Shown piece by piece: positions 1 through 8,802 of a stretch of DNA of 64,000 bases (positions within the stretch are counted from its first letter, which is position 1; the number at the start of each line of letters is the position of its first letter). This DNA is from Methylobacterium nodulans ORS 2060 (GTDB lineage: Bacteria; Pseudomonadota; Alphaproteobacteria; Rhizobiales; Beijerinckiaceae). Location of the stretch: positions 5,044,001-5,108,000 of the forward strand of contig NC_011894.1 of assembly GCF_000022085.1 (NCBI RefSeq), given 5' to 3'. The notes below the pieces were generated by a model, which did not search any database, was not told the DNA's origin, and worked only from the letters and a program-made list of their open reading frames with translations. Both the position numbers and the translations under genes were made by a program.

Positions 1-1013
1 CGCCCGCCGGGGCGGGGCGCATCCAGATCGACCTATCGGGCCTGTCGCGCCTCGACACGCTCGGTGCCTGGGTGCTCGAACGCACCCGCTCCGAGATCGC
101 GGCGGCGGGCCGGGCCGTCGAATATGCGGGCGCGCGCCCGGAACACCGCATCCTGCTGCGCGAGGTCGCCTATCGCGAGCCGGAGACCGCGCCGGCGCGG
201 CGGCGCGGCCTCGGCCCCGTCGATCTCCTGGCCGGTCTCGGCGCCGGGATGCGGCAGCTCGGCGCGGAGGGCCTGTCCTGGCTCGGCTTCCTGGGCGAGG
301 TCGTGGCCGCCTGCCTGCGGGTACTCGCCCGCCCGCGCAGCTTCCGGCGCGCCGCCTTCGTCAATCAGATGGAGCAGATCGCGCTGCGGGGCACGCCGAT
401 CATCATGCTGATCGCCTTCCTGGTCGGCTGCATCGTCACCCAGCAGGGCATCATCCAGCTCCAGCGCTTCGGGGCGCAATCCTTCGTCGTCAACATGATC
501 GGCATCCTCACGCTGCGGGAACTCGGCGTGCTCTTGACCGCCATCATGGTGGCGGGCCGGTCCGGCTCGGCCTTCACGGCCGAGATCGGCTCGATGCGCA
601 TGCGCGAGGAGGTCGATGCGCTGCGCGTCATGGGCCTCGACCCGATCGAGATCCTGATCGTCCCGCGCATCCTCGCCCTGATGATGGCGCTGCCGATGCT
701 CGGCTTCCTCGCCGACCTCGCGGCGCTCGCGGGCGGGGCGCTGACCTCGCTCGCCTACGGCAATCTCTCGCTCGACGCCTTCCTGGCGCGGCTGCAGAAC
801 GCGGTGTCCTACCGGCACGCCCTGGTCGGGCTGATCAAGGCCCCGTTCATGGCGCTGATCATCGGCATCATCGCCACCAGCGAGGGCTTTCGGGTGGAGG
901 GCTCCGCGGAATCCCTCGGCCGCCACGTCACCGCCTCAGTCGTCAAGTCAATCTTCATGGTCATCGTGCTGGATGGCGTCTTCGCCATCTTCTTCGCTGC
1001 CATCGACCTGTAG
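1..1013 (+). CDS. mlaE: MlaE-type ABC transporter permease, 5' end outside window
   Basis: This is the inner-membrane permease of a Mla/MCE phospholipid transporter. The reading frame is already open at base 3. The first ~60 codons give a STAS-like stretch (IQIDLSGLSRLDTLGAWVLE) ahead of the permease, so the GTG at 72 is internal and the true start lies upstream of the window. The permease part shows the family's hydrophobic segments and the conserved region around MRVMGLDPIEIL-like sequence (here ALRVMGLDPIEILIVPR). The gene for the ATPase follows 12 bases later, then the MCE protein and a lipoprotein, all on the same strand, which is the usual operon order. The family assignment is secure. 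The lipid and its direction of transport are inferred from the family. Confidence 0.93.
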   Translation, partial: PAGAGRIQIDLSGLSRLDTLGAWVLERTRSEIAAAGRAVEYAGARPEHRILLREVAYREPETAPARRRGLGPVDLLAGLGAGMRQLGAEGLSWLGFLGEVVAACLRVLARPRSFRRAAFVNQMEQIALRGTPIIMLIAFLVGCIVTQQGIIQLQRFGAQSFVVNMIGILTLRELGVLLTAIMVAGRSGSAFTAEIGSMRMREEVDALRVMGLDPIEILIVPRILALMMALPMLGFLADLAALAGGALTSLAYGNLSLDAFLARLQNAVSYRHALVGLIKAPFMALIIGIIATSEGFRVEGSAESLGRHVTASVVKSIFMVIVLDGVFAIFFAAIDL

Positions 1014-1025
1014 AGACGGCTTCCC

Positions 1026-1841
1026 GTGCAGGCTGAGCGCCACCCCTCGACGTCCGAGCGACGCGACGCGGTCATCCGCGTGCGCGACCTCGTGGTCGGC
1101 TTCGGGGACCGCACCGTCCTGAAGGGGCTCAACCTCGACATCCTGCGGGGCGAGATCCTCGGCTTCGTTGGCCCCTCCGGCCAGGGCAAGTCGGTCCTCA
1201 CCCGCACGCTGCTCGGCCTCGTGCCGAAGCGCTCCGGCACCATCGAGGTCTTCGGCGAGGACGTCGACGCGCTTTCCCCCGCCCGGCGCCGGCTGATCGA
1301 GCGGCGCTGGGGCGTGCTGTTCCAGCAGGGCGCCCTGTTCTCGGCGCTCACCGTGAAGCAGAACATCCAGGTGCCGATGCGCGAGCACCTGAGCCTGTCC
1401 GAGCGCCTGCTCGACGAGTTCGCGCGGCTCAAGATCGAACTCGTCGGCCTCAAGCCCGACGCCGCCGACAAGCTGCCCTCGGAACTCTCCGGCGGCATGA
1501 TCAAGCGGGCGGCCCTCGCCCGGGCGCTCGCCCTCGACCCCGAGGTGCTCTTCCTCGACGAGCCGACCTCGGGCCTCGACCCGATCGGCGCCGGCGAGTT
1601 CGACGAGCTCGTGGCGACCCTGCAGCGCACGCTCGGGCTCACCGTCTTCATGGTGACCCACGACCTCGACAGCCTGTTCACCGCCTGCGACCGCATCGCG
1701 GCCCTCGGCGACGGCCAGGTCATCGCCGCGGGCCCCGTCGAGGACATGCTCGCCTCCGACCACCCCTGGCTGCGCTCCTATTTCCACGGCAAGCGCGCGC
1801 GGGCGATCCTGCCCGCCGATGCACGAGCCGCGACCCGCTGA
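1026..1841 (+). CDS. mlaF: MlaF-type ABC transporter ATP-binding protein
   Basis: This cytoplasmic ATPase energises the Mla phospholipid transporter. The 271-residue product has Walker A GPSGQGKS (about residue 50), a Q-loop region (VLFQQGALF), a signature LSGGM, Walker B EVLFLDEP and the switch histidine in THDLDS. The GTG start has only a weak upstream purine stretch, but it falls 12 bases after the mlaE stop and gives a normal N-terminus. It sits between the permease and the MCE-domain gene. The phenylalanine- and glutamine-rich Q-loop context is typical of the MlaF branch and not of import ATPases. Nothing looks damaged. Confidence 0.93.
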   Translation: MQAERHPSTSERRDAVIRVRDLVVGFGDRTVLKGLNLDILRGEILGFVGPSGQGKSVLTRTLLGLVPKRSGTIEVFGEDVDALSPARRRLIERRWGVLFQQGALFSALTVKQNIQVPMREHLSLSERLLDEFARLKIELVGLKPDAADKLPSELSGGMIKRAALARALALDPEVLFLDEPTSGLDPIGAGEFDELVATLQRTLGLTVFMVTHDLDSLFTACDRIAALGDGQVIAAGPVEDMLASDHPWLRSYFHGKRARAILPADARAATR

Positions 1842-1955
1842 TGTGCGCCCCCGCACCCTTCGGGCCGGCGTCCGAGCTTAAGCCGCCACGCTTGCGCCCG
1901 GCCTCCGCCCGCGGAGCCCGCCGTTTCCCGCCCGCCAGAGGAGTTGCGTGACGGC

Positions 1956-3035
1956 ATGGAAACCCGCGCCAACAATGTCCTGATCGGCACGTTCACACTC
2001 GCGGTGATCGCGGCCGGCTTCCTGTTCGCCTACTGGATGCGCGGCAGCGTCTCGAACGAGGGGCGGATGCCGCTGCGCATCGTGTTCTCGGGCGGGGTCG
2101 GCGGCCTCGCCAAGGGCTCGATCGTCACCTTCAACGGCATCCGGGTCGGTGAGGCGACGGACGTCCAGCTGCTGCCTCAGGATCCGCGCCGGGTGACGGC
2201 GCTGGTCGAGGTCGAGCGCACGACGCCGCTGCGCGCCGACACCCGGGCGCGCCTCGACATGACCATGCTCACCGGCGTCGCCTCGATCGCCCTCGTCGGC
2301 GGCAGCGCCGACGCGCCGCCCCTCAAGGCCCCGGAGGGCGAGCGGATGGCGACGATCTTCGCCGATTCCTCCGAGATCCAGGACCTGATGCAGAGCGCGC
2401 GCACCATCGCCCAGCGCGCCGACGACATGCTGCAGCGGCTCGACCGGGTCGTGGCCGGCAACGAGGGCGCGATCAACCGCACGCTCGCCAATGTCGAGCA
2501 GTTCTCCAAGACCCTCAACGACAGCGCGCCCGCCCTCGACGCCCTGGTCAAGGCGGTGGACGGGCGCAAGCTCGGCAGCCTGATCGACAATGCCGACCGC
2601 TTCTCGGCGGCGCTCGCCGCGGCCGCCCCCGACATCGCGGCAGGCCTGCACGATGCGCGCCAGCTCGCGGCCAAGCTCAACGCTTCGGCCGATCGGGTCG
2701 ACGCGGTGCTGAAAGGCGCGGAGGGCTTCCTCGGCTCGGCCTCCGGCGAGGAAGGCAGGAGCACCTTCGGGGAGATCCGCGAGGCGGCGATCTCGATCCG
2801 CGAGGCGGGCCGCGCCTTCCGCACCATGTCGGAGAATCTCGACAAGCGCACGGCGACCATCACCACGAGCTTCGGCCGGCTCAGCGGCGCCGGCCGGCGC
2901 GAGGTGCAGAACCTCTCGACCGAAGGCCAGCGCACCCTCAACAGCCTCAACAGCGCCGCGCGCAGCCTCGAGCGCGATCCCTCGCAGGTGATCTTCGGCG
3001 GCAAGCCGACGTTGCCCGAATACAACGGTCGCTGA
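1956..3035 (+). CDS. mlaD: MlaD-type MCE domain substrate-binding protein
   Basis: This is the periplasmic, membrane-anchored MCE protein that binds lipid and docks on MlaFE. It has one N-terminal transmembrane helix (about residues 7-27, VLIGTFTLAVIAAGFLFAYW). The MCE domain follows (about residues 35-115, with FSGGVGGLAKGSIVTFNGIRVGEA), and then a long alpha-helical C-terminal part rich in DNADRFSAAL-like heptads. The ATG at 1956 was chosen because an AGAGGAG ribosome-binding site ends at 1943. An in-frame TTG at 1944 would abut that site. The 359-residue length is normal for the alphaproteobacterial type with an extended helical tail. Confidence 0.9.
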   Translation: METRANNVLIGTFTLAVIAAGFLFAYWMRGSVSNEGRMPLRIVFSGGVGGLAKGSIVTFNGIRVGEATDVQLLPQDPRRVTALVEVERTTPLRADTRARLDMTMLTGVASIALVGGSADAPPLKAPEGERMATIFADSSEIQDLMQSARTIAQRADDMLQRLDRVVAGNEGAINRTLANVEQFSKTLNDSAPALDALVKAVDGRKLGSLIDNADRFSAALAAAAPDIAAGLHDARQLAAKLNASADRVDAVLKGAEGFLGSASGEEGRSTFGEIREAAISIREAGRAFRTMSENLDKRTATITTSFGRLSGAGRREVQNLSTEGQRTLNSLNSAARSLERDPSQVIFGGKPTLPEYNGR

Positions 3036-3156
3036 CCGTGTTGCGCCGCAATCGCCGGAGGAGGTGCGGGGCGGCACCAAGCAGCGCCTTCGGTCGATGT
3101 CCGGTCAAGGTTCGCAGCCTATATCGGCCGGACCGGAGTTTCGTTTGCGGTTCGAC

Positions 3157-3747
3157 ATGACGCTCGCCTTCCCCCTGCCCTCGCGCGCCCTGGCCGTGGG
3201 CGCCTTGCTGCTCGCCCTCGGCGGCTGCGGGGGCACGGTGCCGACGACCTTCGACCTCACGGCCGTGCCGGGCGCCGCCCGGGCGGGTGCCGCCCGCCGC
3301 TCGCTCGTCGTCGCCGAGCCGGTCGGGCTGCAGCCTTTCGAGGCGGACCGCATCATCGTGCGCGAGCCGGGCGGCTCGCTCTCGTTCCTCGGCGGCGGCC
3401 AATGGGCGGACCGGCTGCCCCGGCTGGTCCAGGCCCGGCTGATTCAGAGCCTGGAGAACGCGAACCGCCTGCGCTCGGTCAGCCGGCCCGGCGACAAGAT
3501 CGCCGCCGATACGCTCCTCGTCACCGAGATCCGTGCCTTCGACATCGCGGCCGGAACGCGCGAGGCCGTGGTGGACCTCTCGGCCAAGCTCATTAGCGAC
3601 GCCACCGGCGCCGTGGTGGCGGCCCGGGTCTTCGAGGCCCGCGTCCCGGTGCAGGACGTCACCCCGGCGAGCGCGGCGAACGGGCTCGACCGCGCGCTGT
3701 CGATCGTGCTCGCCGACGTGGTGCGGTGGATCGGCAAGGGGAGTTAG
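3157..3747 (+). CDS. ABC-type transport auxiliary lipoprotein (PqiC/ABC_trans_aux family)
   Basis: This is the predicted outer-membrane or periplasmic lipoprotein partner of the MCE transporter. The 196-residue product begins with a short positively charged segment and a hydrophobic stretch ending in a lipobox (LALGGC, cysteine near residue 24). The body carries family features such as the RSLVVAEP and RIIVREPGG stretches and the WADRLPRLVQ segment. The frame stays open back to a GTG at 3064, but that start would place 31 residues before the signal peptide, so the ATG at 3157 is preferred. It closes the mla operon, and a G+C hairpin follows about 75 bases downstream. Confidence 0.85.
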   Translation: MTLAFPLPSRALAVGALLLALGGCGGTVPTTFDLTAVPGAARAGAARRSLVVAEPVGLQPFEADRIIVREPGGSLSFLGGGQWADRLPRLVQARLIQSLENANRLRSVSRPGDKIAADTLLVTEIRAFDIAAGTREAVVDLSAKLISDATGAVVAARVFEARVPVQDVTPASAANGLDRALSIVLADVVRWIGKGS

Positions 3748-3821
3748 CTAGCAGCTGTCTCCTTCGTGGGCGCGCTTGCCGTCCGAGCTTCTGCCTCTTT
3801 CGCCTGCTCGCGATCCCCGCA

Positions 3822-3838
3822 GCCCCCCGGAAGGGGGC
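3822..3838 (+). terminator. Hairpin downstream of the mla operon
   Basis: A perfect 6-bp stem (GCCCCC/GGGGGC) with a 5-base loop lies 75 bases after the lipoprotein stop. There is no U tract, so intrinsic termination is only possible. Confidence 0.35.
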
Positions 3839-3923
3839 ATCGCATTGACGCCCCCTCCGACGACGAGAAATCAAGGGCGCGAACATCTATTTCAGAAACT
3901 CACCGGTTGCATGTGATGGAGTG

Positions 3924-4418
3924 ATGAATTTCGAAATTCTAGCGTGGATCTTCGCAGGAGCGGTGACACTACACAACATCGAGGAAGCGATTCTTCTCCC
4001 CGAATGGTCCCGAACCGCCGGGAGATGGCACATCGCCGTCGGCGATACGGAATTCCGCTTTGCAGTCGTGACTCTGACCGCTCTCGCCTATGCCTGCGCC
4101 TGGTCTGCGGGTTCCGGTGGCGCCATTGGTGCCTATGCGATCTCCGGCTATGCACTTGCGATGTTGCTGAACGTCTTCATCCCGCACATCGCTGCCACGC
4201 TGATCCTGAAAAGATACGCTCCCGGTACCGCAACCGGGCTGCTCCTCATCCTGCCCGTGAGCACCCTTCTGCTTCGACAAGCCAATGTCGAGCAGCGCAT
4301 CGACCTTGCAATCTTCCTCTGGACCGGCCCGTTCACGGCGCTTGCTCTGGCGGCTTCAATCCCCATCCTCTTCATGATCGGCCGACGGCTGGCCGCAGGG
4401 CAGGCCGGCGACAAATAG
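3924..4418 (+). CDS. HXXEE domain-containing membrane protein
   Basis: This 164-residue hydrophobic protein of unknown function carries the family's hallmark near its N-terminus (TLHNIEEAIL, giving H-x-x-E-E). It also has a second conserved asparagine/histidine cluster in LLNVFIPHIAATLIL. Four to five membrane helices are visible. The ATG at 3924 follows a GTG (3921) in the same frame. GC content is a little lower than in the mla operon. Its stop codon touches one arm of a 23-bp inverted repeat that frames the next gene, so its 3' end lies at the edge of a possible mobile segment. Confidence 0.75.
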   Translation: MNFEILAWIFAGAVTLHNIEEAILLPEWSRTAGRWHIAVGDTEFRFAVVTLTALAYACAWSAGSGGAIGAYAISGYALAMLLNVFIPHIAATLILKRYAPGTATGLLLILPVSTLLLRQANVEQRIDLAIFLWTGPFTALALAASIPILFMIGRRLAAGQAGDK

Positions 4419-4855
4419 TCAAAATCTGACGCTTGGTACCCAGATCGCGCTGCTCAGCGATGCTCCAGAATGTTGACCACGCGTCCGAACGGATCGCGAA
4501 CGTAGAAGCGCGTCACGCCCCACGGCTCAGCCACGGGACCGTACTCGATACTAAATCCTGCAGCCTGCATTCTCCGGTGCACCTCGGTGAGGTCATCCAC
4601 TTCGACGGAGAGGTCGGGTACGGGCGTTCCAGATCCGCCTTCGGTGGCCACGCTGACCTGCGGCGCCACGCTCCCTTCCGCGGCGAAGGTCATGATCCAT
4701 CCCAAGTCCATGACGACGCTCATCCCGAGCGCGTCGCCATAGAATGCCTTGGCAGCATCGATCCGCTCGGCGGCCACGTTGGCAACGATGCGCCTCACAG
4801 CCATGGGATGCCTCCGTGCAACTCTTCCGAAGGTACCAAGCGTCAGATTTCGACC
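4417..4855. repeat. Pair of 23-bp inverted repeats flanking a VOC gene
   Basis: The arm AAATCTGACGCTTGGTACC (4422-4440) has an exact reverse complement at 4832-4850. With one mismatch the match extends three more bases outward on each side. The arms are about 390 bp apart and enclose exactly one gene. No convincing target duplication is visible. Confidence 0.75.
4454..4804 (-). CDS. VOC (glyoxalase/bleomycin resistance) family protein
   Basis: This 116-residue single-domain vicinal-oxygen-chelate protein shows the family's two beta-alpha-beta-beta-beta modules. The N-terminal AAKAFYGDALGMSVVMDLGWIMTF and the C-terminal FYVRDPFGRVVNILEH ending in a metal-ligand-type Glu region are typical. 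The substrate cannot be read from the sequence. Relatives include glyoxalases, fosfomycin or bleomycin resistance proteins and many of unknown role. It is the only gene inside a pair of 23-bp inverted repeats and is transcribed against the upstream HXXEE gene. The start was taken at the ATG that gives MAVRRIVANV. Confidence 0.85.
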   Translation of the reverse strand: MAVRRIVANVAAERIDAAKAFYGDALGMSVVMDLGWIMTFAAEGSVAPQVSVATEGGSGTPVPDLSVEVDDLTEVHRRMQAAGFSIEYGPVAEPWGVTRFYVRDPFGRVVNILEHR

Positions 4856-4856
4856 A

Positions 4857-4962
4857 CTAGAGCCGTACCCGTTTCGGTTGAAACGGGCACGGCTCTTCAG
4901 TCTTTGATTTTTCGCGCTCCCTTGCGCAGAACCGGTCTCCACTTCGGCGGGGAGCGCTCTAG
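4857..4962 (+). repeat. CTAG-ended interspersed palindromic repeat, copy 1
   Basis: This element of about 106 bp begins CTAGAGCCGT and ends GCGCTCTAG, so the last seven bases at each end are inverted repeats. It contains an internal hairpin (GAGCCGT...ACGGCTC around CGTTTCGGTTGAAACG). Near-identical copies lie at 7460-7564 and, inverted, at 24156-24261. Confidence 0.85.
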
Positions 4963-5088
4963 CCGCTCCGCATCCAGTCCCTGCCTTCGCCACCGGCCGA
5001 GCCGAGCCTGACGGATCAAGCGTCGGAACGCGCCCTGCGCCATGCCGCATCCGAGATGGGGAGGTCTCGATCGAGTGGGCCGGGGCCG

Positions 5089-5670
5089 CTACTCCATCAC
5101 CGCGGCTTTCATGATCACCACCATGGTGGCCCGTGCGGTCTGGTCGCTGATGCAGCGCACCGTATGGGGGCGGTCGCAGCGGTAGCGAAGGGTCTCGCCG
5201 GTCTTGACGCGCTGCACGGCGCCCGCCACCTCGACCTCGAACTCGCCCTCCAGCACCGACAGGCATTCCACCGAGCCGCGCTGATGGGCGTCCGAATCGA
5301 GCTCGCCGCCAGGCTCGGCGGTGACGTCGTACCATTGCAGCCACTCGACCGTCTTGATCCAGCCGGTGATGGCGAGCTTGACCTTGCCGTCCTCCGACAC
5401 CAGGATCGGCGTGTCGGCCCGCGACGACTTTTCGATGAACGGCTCCTCATCGCCCGTGGCGAGCACCCGCTCGATCGACACATCGAGAGCCTGGCTCAGG
5501 CGCCAGATGGTGGCGAGGGTTGGATTGGTCTCGTTGCGCTCGATCTGGCTGATGATCGACTTCGCCACGCCTGATTGCTCGGCGAGTTCCGAGAGCGAGA
5601 GGTTGTAGGCCTTGCGCAGGCGCTGGATGGTCTTGCCGAGCTGACCCGACAGGACCTGCGCGCCCGTCAT
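5089..5670 (-). CDS. XRE-family transcriptional regulator with C-terminal cupin domain
   Basis: This is a DNA-binding regulator with an N-terminal helix-turn-helix (LSLSELAEQSGVAKSIISQIERNETNPTL) and a C-terminal cupin_2 sensor domain (EGEFEVEVAG...TGETLRYRCDRPHTV). The architecture is typical of SutR/PuuR-like repressors that control nutrient uptake or sulfur and amine metabolism. The ATG at 5670 is preferred because AGGGA lies five bases upstream. In-frame ATGs at 5709 and 5745 would add up to 25 unconserved residues. Its target is not evident. The neighbouring thiamine genes are transcribed in the same direction but lie about 90 bp beyond its start. Confidence 0.85.
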   Translation of the reverse strand: MTGAQVLSGQLGKTIQRLRKAYNLSLSELAEQSGVAKSIISQIERNETNPTLATIWRLSQALDVSIERVLATGDEEPFIEKSSRADTPILVSEDGKVKLAITGWIKTVEWLQWYDVTAEPGGELDSDAHQRGSVECLSVLEGEFEVEVAGAVQRVKTGETLRYRCDRPHTVRCISDQTARATMVVIMKAAVME

Positions 5671-5836
5671 CAGATCCCTGGCCCGCTCACGTCCCCGCTC
5701 GACACCCATCGGTTGCTCGTTTGCCTTCGTGCCGCCGTTCCACATTCCGAACGACCGTACGCTCCATCAAACGCAATCGCCGCCCCAGGGCAAGGGGAGA
5801 ATGGCGGCCGGCGCGGGGTTTTCGACGGCGGAGCGT

Positions 5837-6640
5837 CTACCAGGCGGCGTGGAAGTGATGCACCGGCCCGTGCCCGCGGCCGATGCTCAGTCGGTCGGCC
5901 GCTGCGAGCGCCGCGGACAGATAGGCCTTGGCCGCCCCCGCCGCCTCCGGCAGGGACAGCCCGCGGGCGAGGCCGGCGGCGATCGCCGCCGAGAGGGTGC
6001 AGCCGGTCCCGTGCGTGTTGCGCGTGGGCAGCCGTGGGCCGGTCAGCCGCAGCACGGCCTCACCGGGACCGACCAGCAGGTCGGTGCTCTCGGCTCCCGA
6101 GCCGTGCCCGCCCTTCATCAGCACCGCTCCGGGGCCGAGGGCCAGCAGCCGCCGCCCCTGGGCCAGCATCGCCTCCTCGTCCGCCGCCACGGCCTCGCCG
6201 AGCAGGACGGCCGCCTCGGGCAGGTTCGGGGTGATGAGCTGGGCCCGCGGGATGAGCTGCAGGCGCAAAGCCGCGACGGCGCTGTCGGCGAGCAGGCGGT
6301 CGCCGCTGGTTGCCACCATGACCGGGTCGAGGACGACCGGGACCGCGGGAGCATGCCGCGCCAGCCCCTCCGCCACCGCGGCGATCACCGGCGCCTGCGA
6401 CAGCATGCCGATCTTCACCGCCCCCACCGCGAGATCGTCGAACACGCTCGCCATCTGGCGCGCGACGAAATCCGGCGGTACGTCGTGAATGCCCTGGACG
6501 CCGAGGGTGTTCTGCGCCGTCAGCGCCGTGACGACGCTCGCCCCGTAGACCCCGAGCGCCGAGAAGGTCTTGAGATCCGCCTGGATCCCCGCTCCGCCTC
6601 CCGAATCCGAGCCCGCGATCGTGACCGCGATCGGGGTCAT
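5837..6640 (-). CDS. thiD: Hydroxymethylpyrimidine/phosphomethylpyrimidine kinase
   Basis: This enzyme phosphorylates HMP and HMP-phosphate to HMP-diphosphate, the pyrimidine half of thiamine. The 267-residue protein has the ribokinase-fold ThiD signatures: [18 protein letters not shown] at the N-terminus, [13 protein letters not shown] in the middle, and [18 protein letters not shown] with the catalytic region near the C-terminus. Its ATG overlaps the thiE stop codon by four bases (ATGA), so the two are translationally coupled. No TPP riboswitch was recognised upstream of the pair. Confidence 0.93.
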   Translation of the reverse strand: MTPIAVTIAGSDSGGGAGIQADLKTFSALGVYGASVVTALTAQNTLGVQGIHDVPPDFVARQMASVFDDLAVGAVKIGMLSQAPVIAAVAEGLARHAPAVPVVLDPVMVATSGDRLLADSAVAALRLQLIPRAQLITPNLPEAAVLLGEAVAADEEAMLAQGRRLLALGPGAVLMKGGHGSGAESTDLLVGPGEAVLRLTGPRLPTRNTHGTGCTLSAAIAAGLARGLSLPEAAGAAKAYLSAALAAADRLSIGRGHGPVHHFHAAW

Positions 6641-7332
6641 GCGGCGCCCCGGGCCGCGAGCGCTCCATCCACGATGCCGCGCAGGTCGCGCGCCCGCGCC
6701 TCCACCACCTCGGGGGCTCCGAACAGGGCCGAGACCAGCGCGATGCCGTCCGCGCCCGCGCCGATCACGGCCGCGGCATTGCTGCGGTCGATCCCCGCGA
6801 TTGCCCCGACCGGCAGCGCGGCGCCGCGCGCGAGCCGGGCCCGGAAGACGATGCGGGCCAGCCCCTCCAGCCCCACGGGCGGATCCGGGTTCACCTTGCT
6901 CGTCGTCGCGAAGACCCCGCCGATACAGGCATAGTTCACGGGCAGCCGGTAGAGTTCGTCCGCCTGCGCGCCCGTCTTGAGCGTCAGGCCGATGATGGCC
7001 TTCGGTCCGAGCAGCCGCCGCGCATCGGCCGGGTGCAGATCCTCCTGGCCGAGATGCACGCCCTCGACGCCAGCGGCGAGCGCGAGATCGACCCGGTCGT
7101 TGACGAGAAGGGGCACGCCGGTGCCCGCGAGCGCCGCGTGGATGGCGCGGATCCGCTCCAGGCTCGTGCGTGCGTTGGACACGGCCTTCTCGCGGTACTG
7201 CAGCAGCGTGCAGCCCCCAGCCGCCGCGTCGCGCGCCATCCGGGCAAGCTGCGCCCCGTCCCCGCCGCTCACGCCGACATCGAGGATGCCATAGAGGCGC
7301 AGGTCGACCGGCACGATGGGGCAGGTATCCAC
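6637..7332 (-). CDS. thiE: Thiamine phosphate synthase
   Basis: This enzyme joins HMP-diphosphate and thiazole phosphate to make thiamine phosphate. Signatures include LLQYREK near residue 50, [29 protein letters not shown] (the phosphate-binding TTSK region) and a C-terminal [28 protein letters not shown] strong GGAGGAG site ends directly before an in-frame ATG at 7341 and lies nine bases before the GTG at 7332. The GTG is therefore the more likely start, giving 231 residues. The gene overlaps thiD by four bases, and the pair forms a two-gene operon. Confidence 0.9.
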   Translation of the reverse strand: MDTCPIVPVDLRLYGILDVGVSGGDGAQLARMARDAAAGGCTLLQYREKAVSNARTSLERIRAIHAALAGTGVPLLVNDRVDLALAAGVEGVHLGQEDLHPADARRLLGPKAIIGLTLKTGAQADELYRLPVNYACIGGVFATTSKVNPDPPVGLEGLARIVFRARLARGAALPVGAIAGIDRSNAAAVIGAGADGIALVSALFGAPEVVEARARDLRGIVDGALAARGAA

Positions 7333-7459
7333 GGACGGCATCTCCTCCGGTGCGGCTGGTCGACCCGACTCACGGGGAGTAAGCGCGGCCTGCGCCGGGC
7401 GTCAACATGCGCCGGCCCCACGCGCCGGAGAACCGGTGCCCACGTGCCCTGGACGAACT

Positions 7460-7564
7460 CTAGAGCCGTGGCCGTTTCGGTTGAAACGGGCACGGCTCTT
7501 CAGTCTTTGACTTTCGCGCTCCCTTGCGCCGAACCGGCCTCCACTTCGGCGGGAAGCGCTCTAG
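7460..7564 (+). repeat. CTAG-ended interspersed palindromic repeat, copy 2
   Basis: This is a 105-bp copy in the same orientation as copy 1. Its terminal CTAG supplies the stop codon of the EamA gene on the minus strand, so the insertion lies exactly at the end of that gene. Confidence 0.85.
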
Positions 7565-8562
7565 CCCGACCGGGCGCCGCCGGCGGCGGCCTCGCGGGCG
7601 CGTTCGAGGACGAGGCGACGCTCCCGCCAGACCGTGAACACGCCGGCCGCCGCCACGATGCACCCGCCCAGCGCCACGGCCGGCTGGGGCAGTTGCCCGA
7701 ACACGAACCAGCCGATGAGCAGGGACCACAGCATCGTCGTGTACTCGAACGGCGCTACCAGCGAGGCGTCGCCGTAGCGGTAGCTTTCCGTGAGCAGGAT
7801 CTGCCCGATGCCGCCAAGAATGCCCACCAGCACGAACAGGCCGAACTCGCCGAGGGTCGGCAGGCGCCAGCCCAGCGCCAGGGTCGCGAGGCCGAGGAGC
7901 GAGGTGAACAGGAAGAAGTAGAGGACAATCGCGCCCGTGCGCTCGGTCATGGTGAGCCGGCGCACTTGGATCGTCGCCGCCGCCGTGCACACGGCCGCGA
8001 GGCAGGCGAAGAGTGCACCGATCGACCCGGCGGCCCCGCCCGCCCCGAATTCGAGATGCGGCGCCAGCATGATCAGCACGCCGACGAATCCCACCACCAC
8101 CGCGGCCCAACGATAGGCCTGGACGCGCTCGCGCAGCACGATCGCGGCGAGCACCACCACGAGGAGCGGCGAGGCGTAGCCGATCGCCACCGAATCGGAG
8201 AGGGGCAGGAAGGACAGCCCGGCGAATCCTGCGAACATCCCACAGGCCCCGATCAGGCTGCGCAGGATGTGGCCGCGCAGGTTGGAGGTGCGCACCGCCT
8301 CGATCACGGCGCCCTGCCAGCCGAGCCAGATCAGCAGCGGCAGGATCGCGAAGGCGGAGCGGAAGAACACGATCTCGCCCGTCGGGAACTGGCGGTCGGC
8401 CAGCCCCTTCACGCCCGCCGACATCAGCGTGAAGGCGAGGGCCGACAGCATCTTGAGCCCGATGCCGAGATAGGGCCGGCCGGACGAGGCCGGATGTCCG
8501 GACACCGGGCGAGCGGCATCCCCGGGCACGGGGCGCTCGGGGAGAACGACGGGGGCTGCCAT
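7561..8562 (-). CDS. DMT superfamily EamA-type transporter
   Basis: This inner-membrane transporter of 333 residues has ten predicted helices in two EamA repeats (about residues 35-165 and 180-310). Repeat landmarks include FFRSAFAILPLLIWLG, SVAIGYASPLLVVVLAAIVLRERV in the first half and EYTTMLWSLLIGWFVFGQLP in the second. The substrate is unknown; relatives export amino acids, metabolites or drugs. The last codons and the stop lie inside a CTAG repeat, so the original C-terminus may have been a few residues different. The upstream 240 bp separate it from the divergent phosphoesterase gene. Confidence 0.88.
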   Translation of the reverse strand: MAAPVVLPERPVPGDAARPVSGHPASSGRPYLGIGLKMLSALAFTLMSAGVKGLADRQFPTGEIVFFRSAFAILPLLIWLGWQGAVIEAVRTSNLRGHILRSLIGACGMFAGFAGLSFLPLSDSVAIGYASPLLVVVLAAIVLRERVQAYRWAAVVVGFVGVLIMLAPHLEFGAGGAAGSIGALFACLAAVCTAAATIQVRRLTMTERTGAIVLYFFLFTSLLGLATLALGWRLPTLGEFGLFVLVGILGGIGQILLTESYRYGDASLVAPFEYTTMLWSLLIGWFVFGQLPQPAVALGGCIVAAAGVFTVWRERRLVLERAREAAAGGARSG

Positions 8563-8802
8563 GGAATTCGCGTGCCGAGGAAGGAGACGATCTCAAATCA
8601 CACCCCGAACGGCCGAGCCAGCCGTCGCGGCGATATCCAGACCTGCATCATCCGCATGATGTCCTTAATCGAACCACAACGATGGCTGCATCGCGGCCGT
8701 CCCGCGTCATTCCGGCCCGATTCAGCCCCGGGACGATCGTCGTCATCAAAGTGATACGCGAATGAGGTTTGGCTGGCCGGCGACGACCGAGAGGAGACGG
8801 AC

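Noticed and set aside
7342..7460. TPP riboswitch upstream of thiE
   Set aside because: The conserved CUGAGA and pairing elements could not be found between the start codon and the repeat.
7033..8754. Long plus-strand frame opposite thiE and the EamA gene
   Set aside because: It is a shadow frame with Arg/Glu/Gln/His-rich low-complexity product, spanning two real genes and their intergenic repeat.
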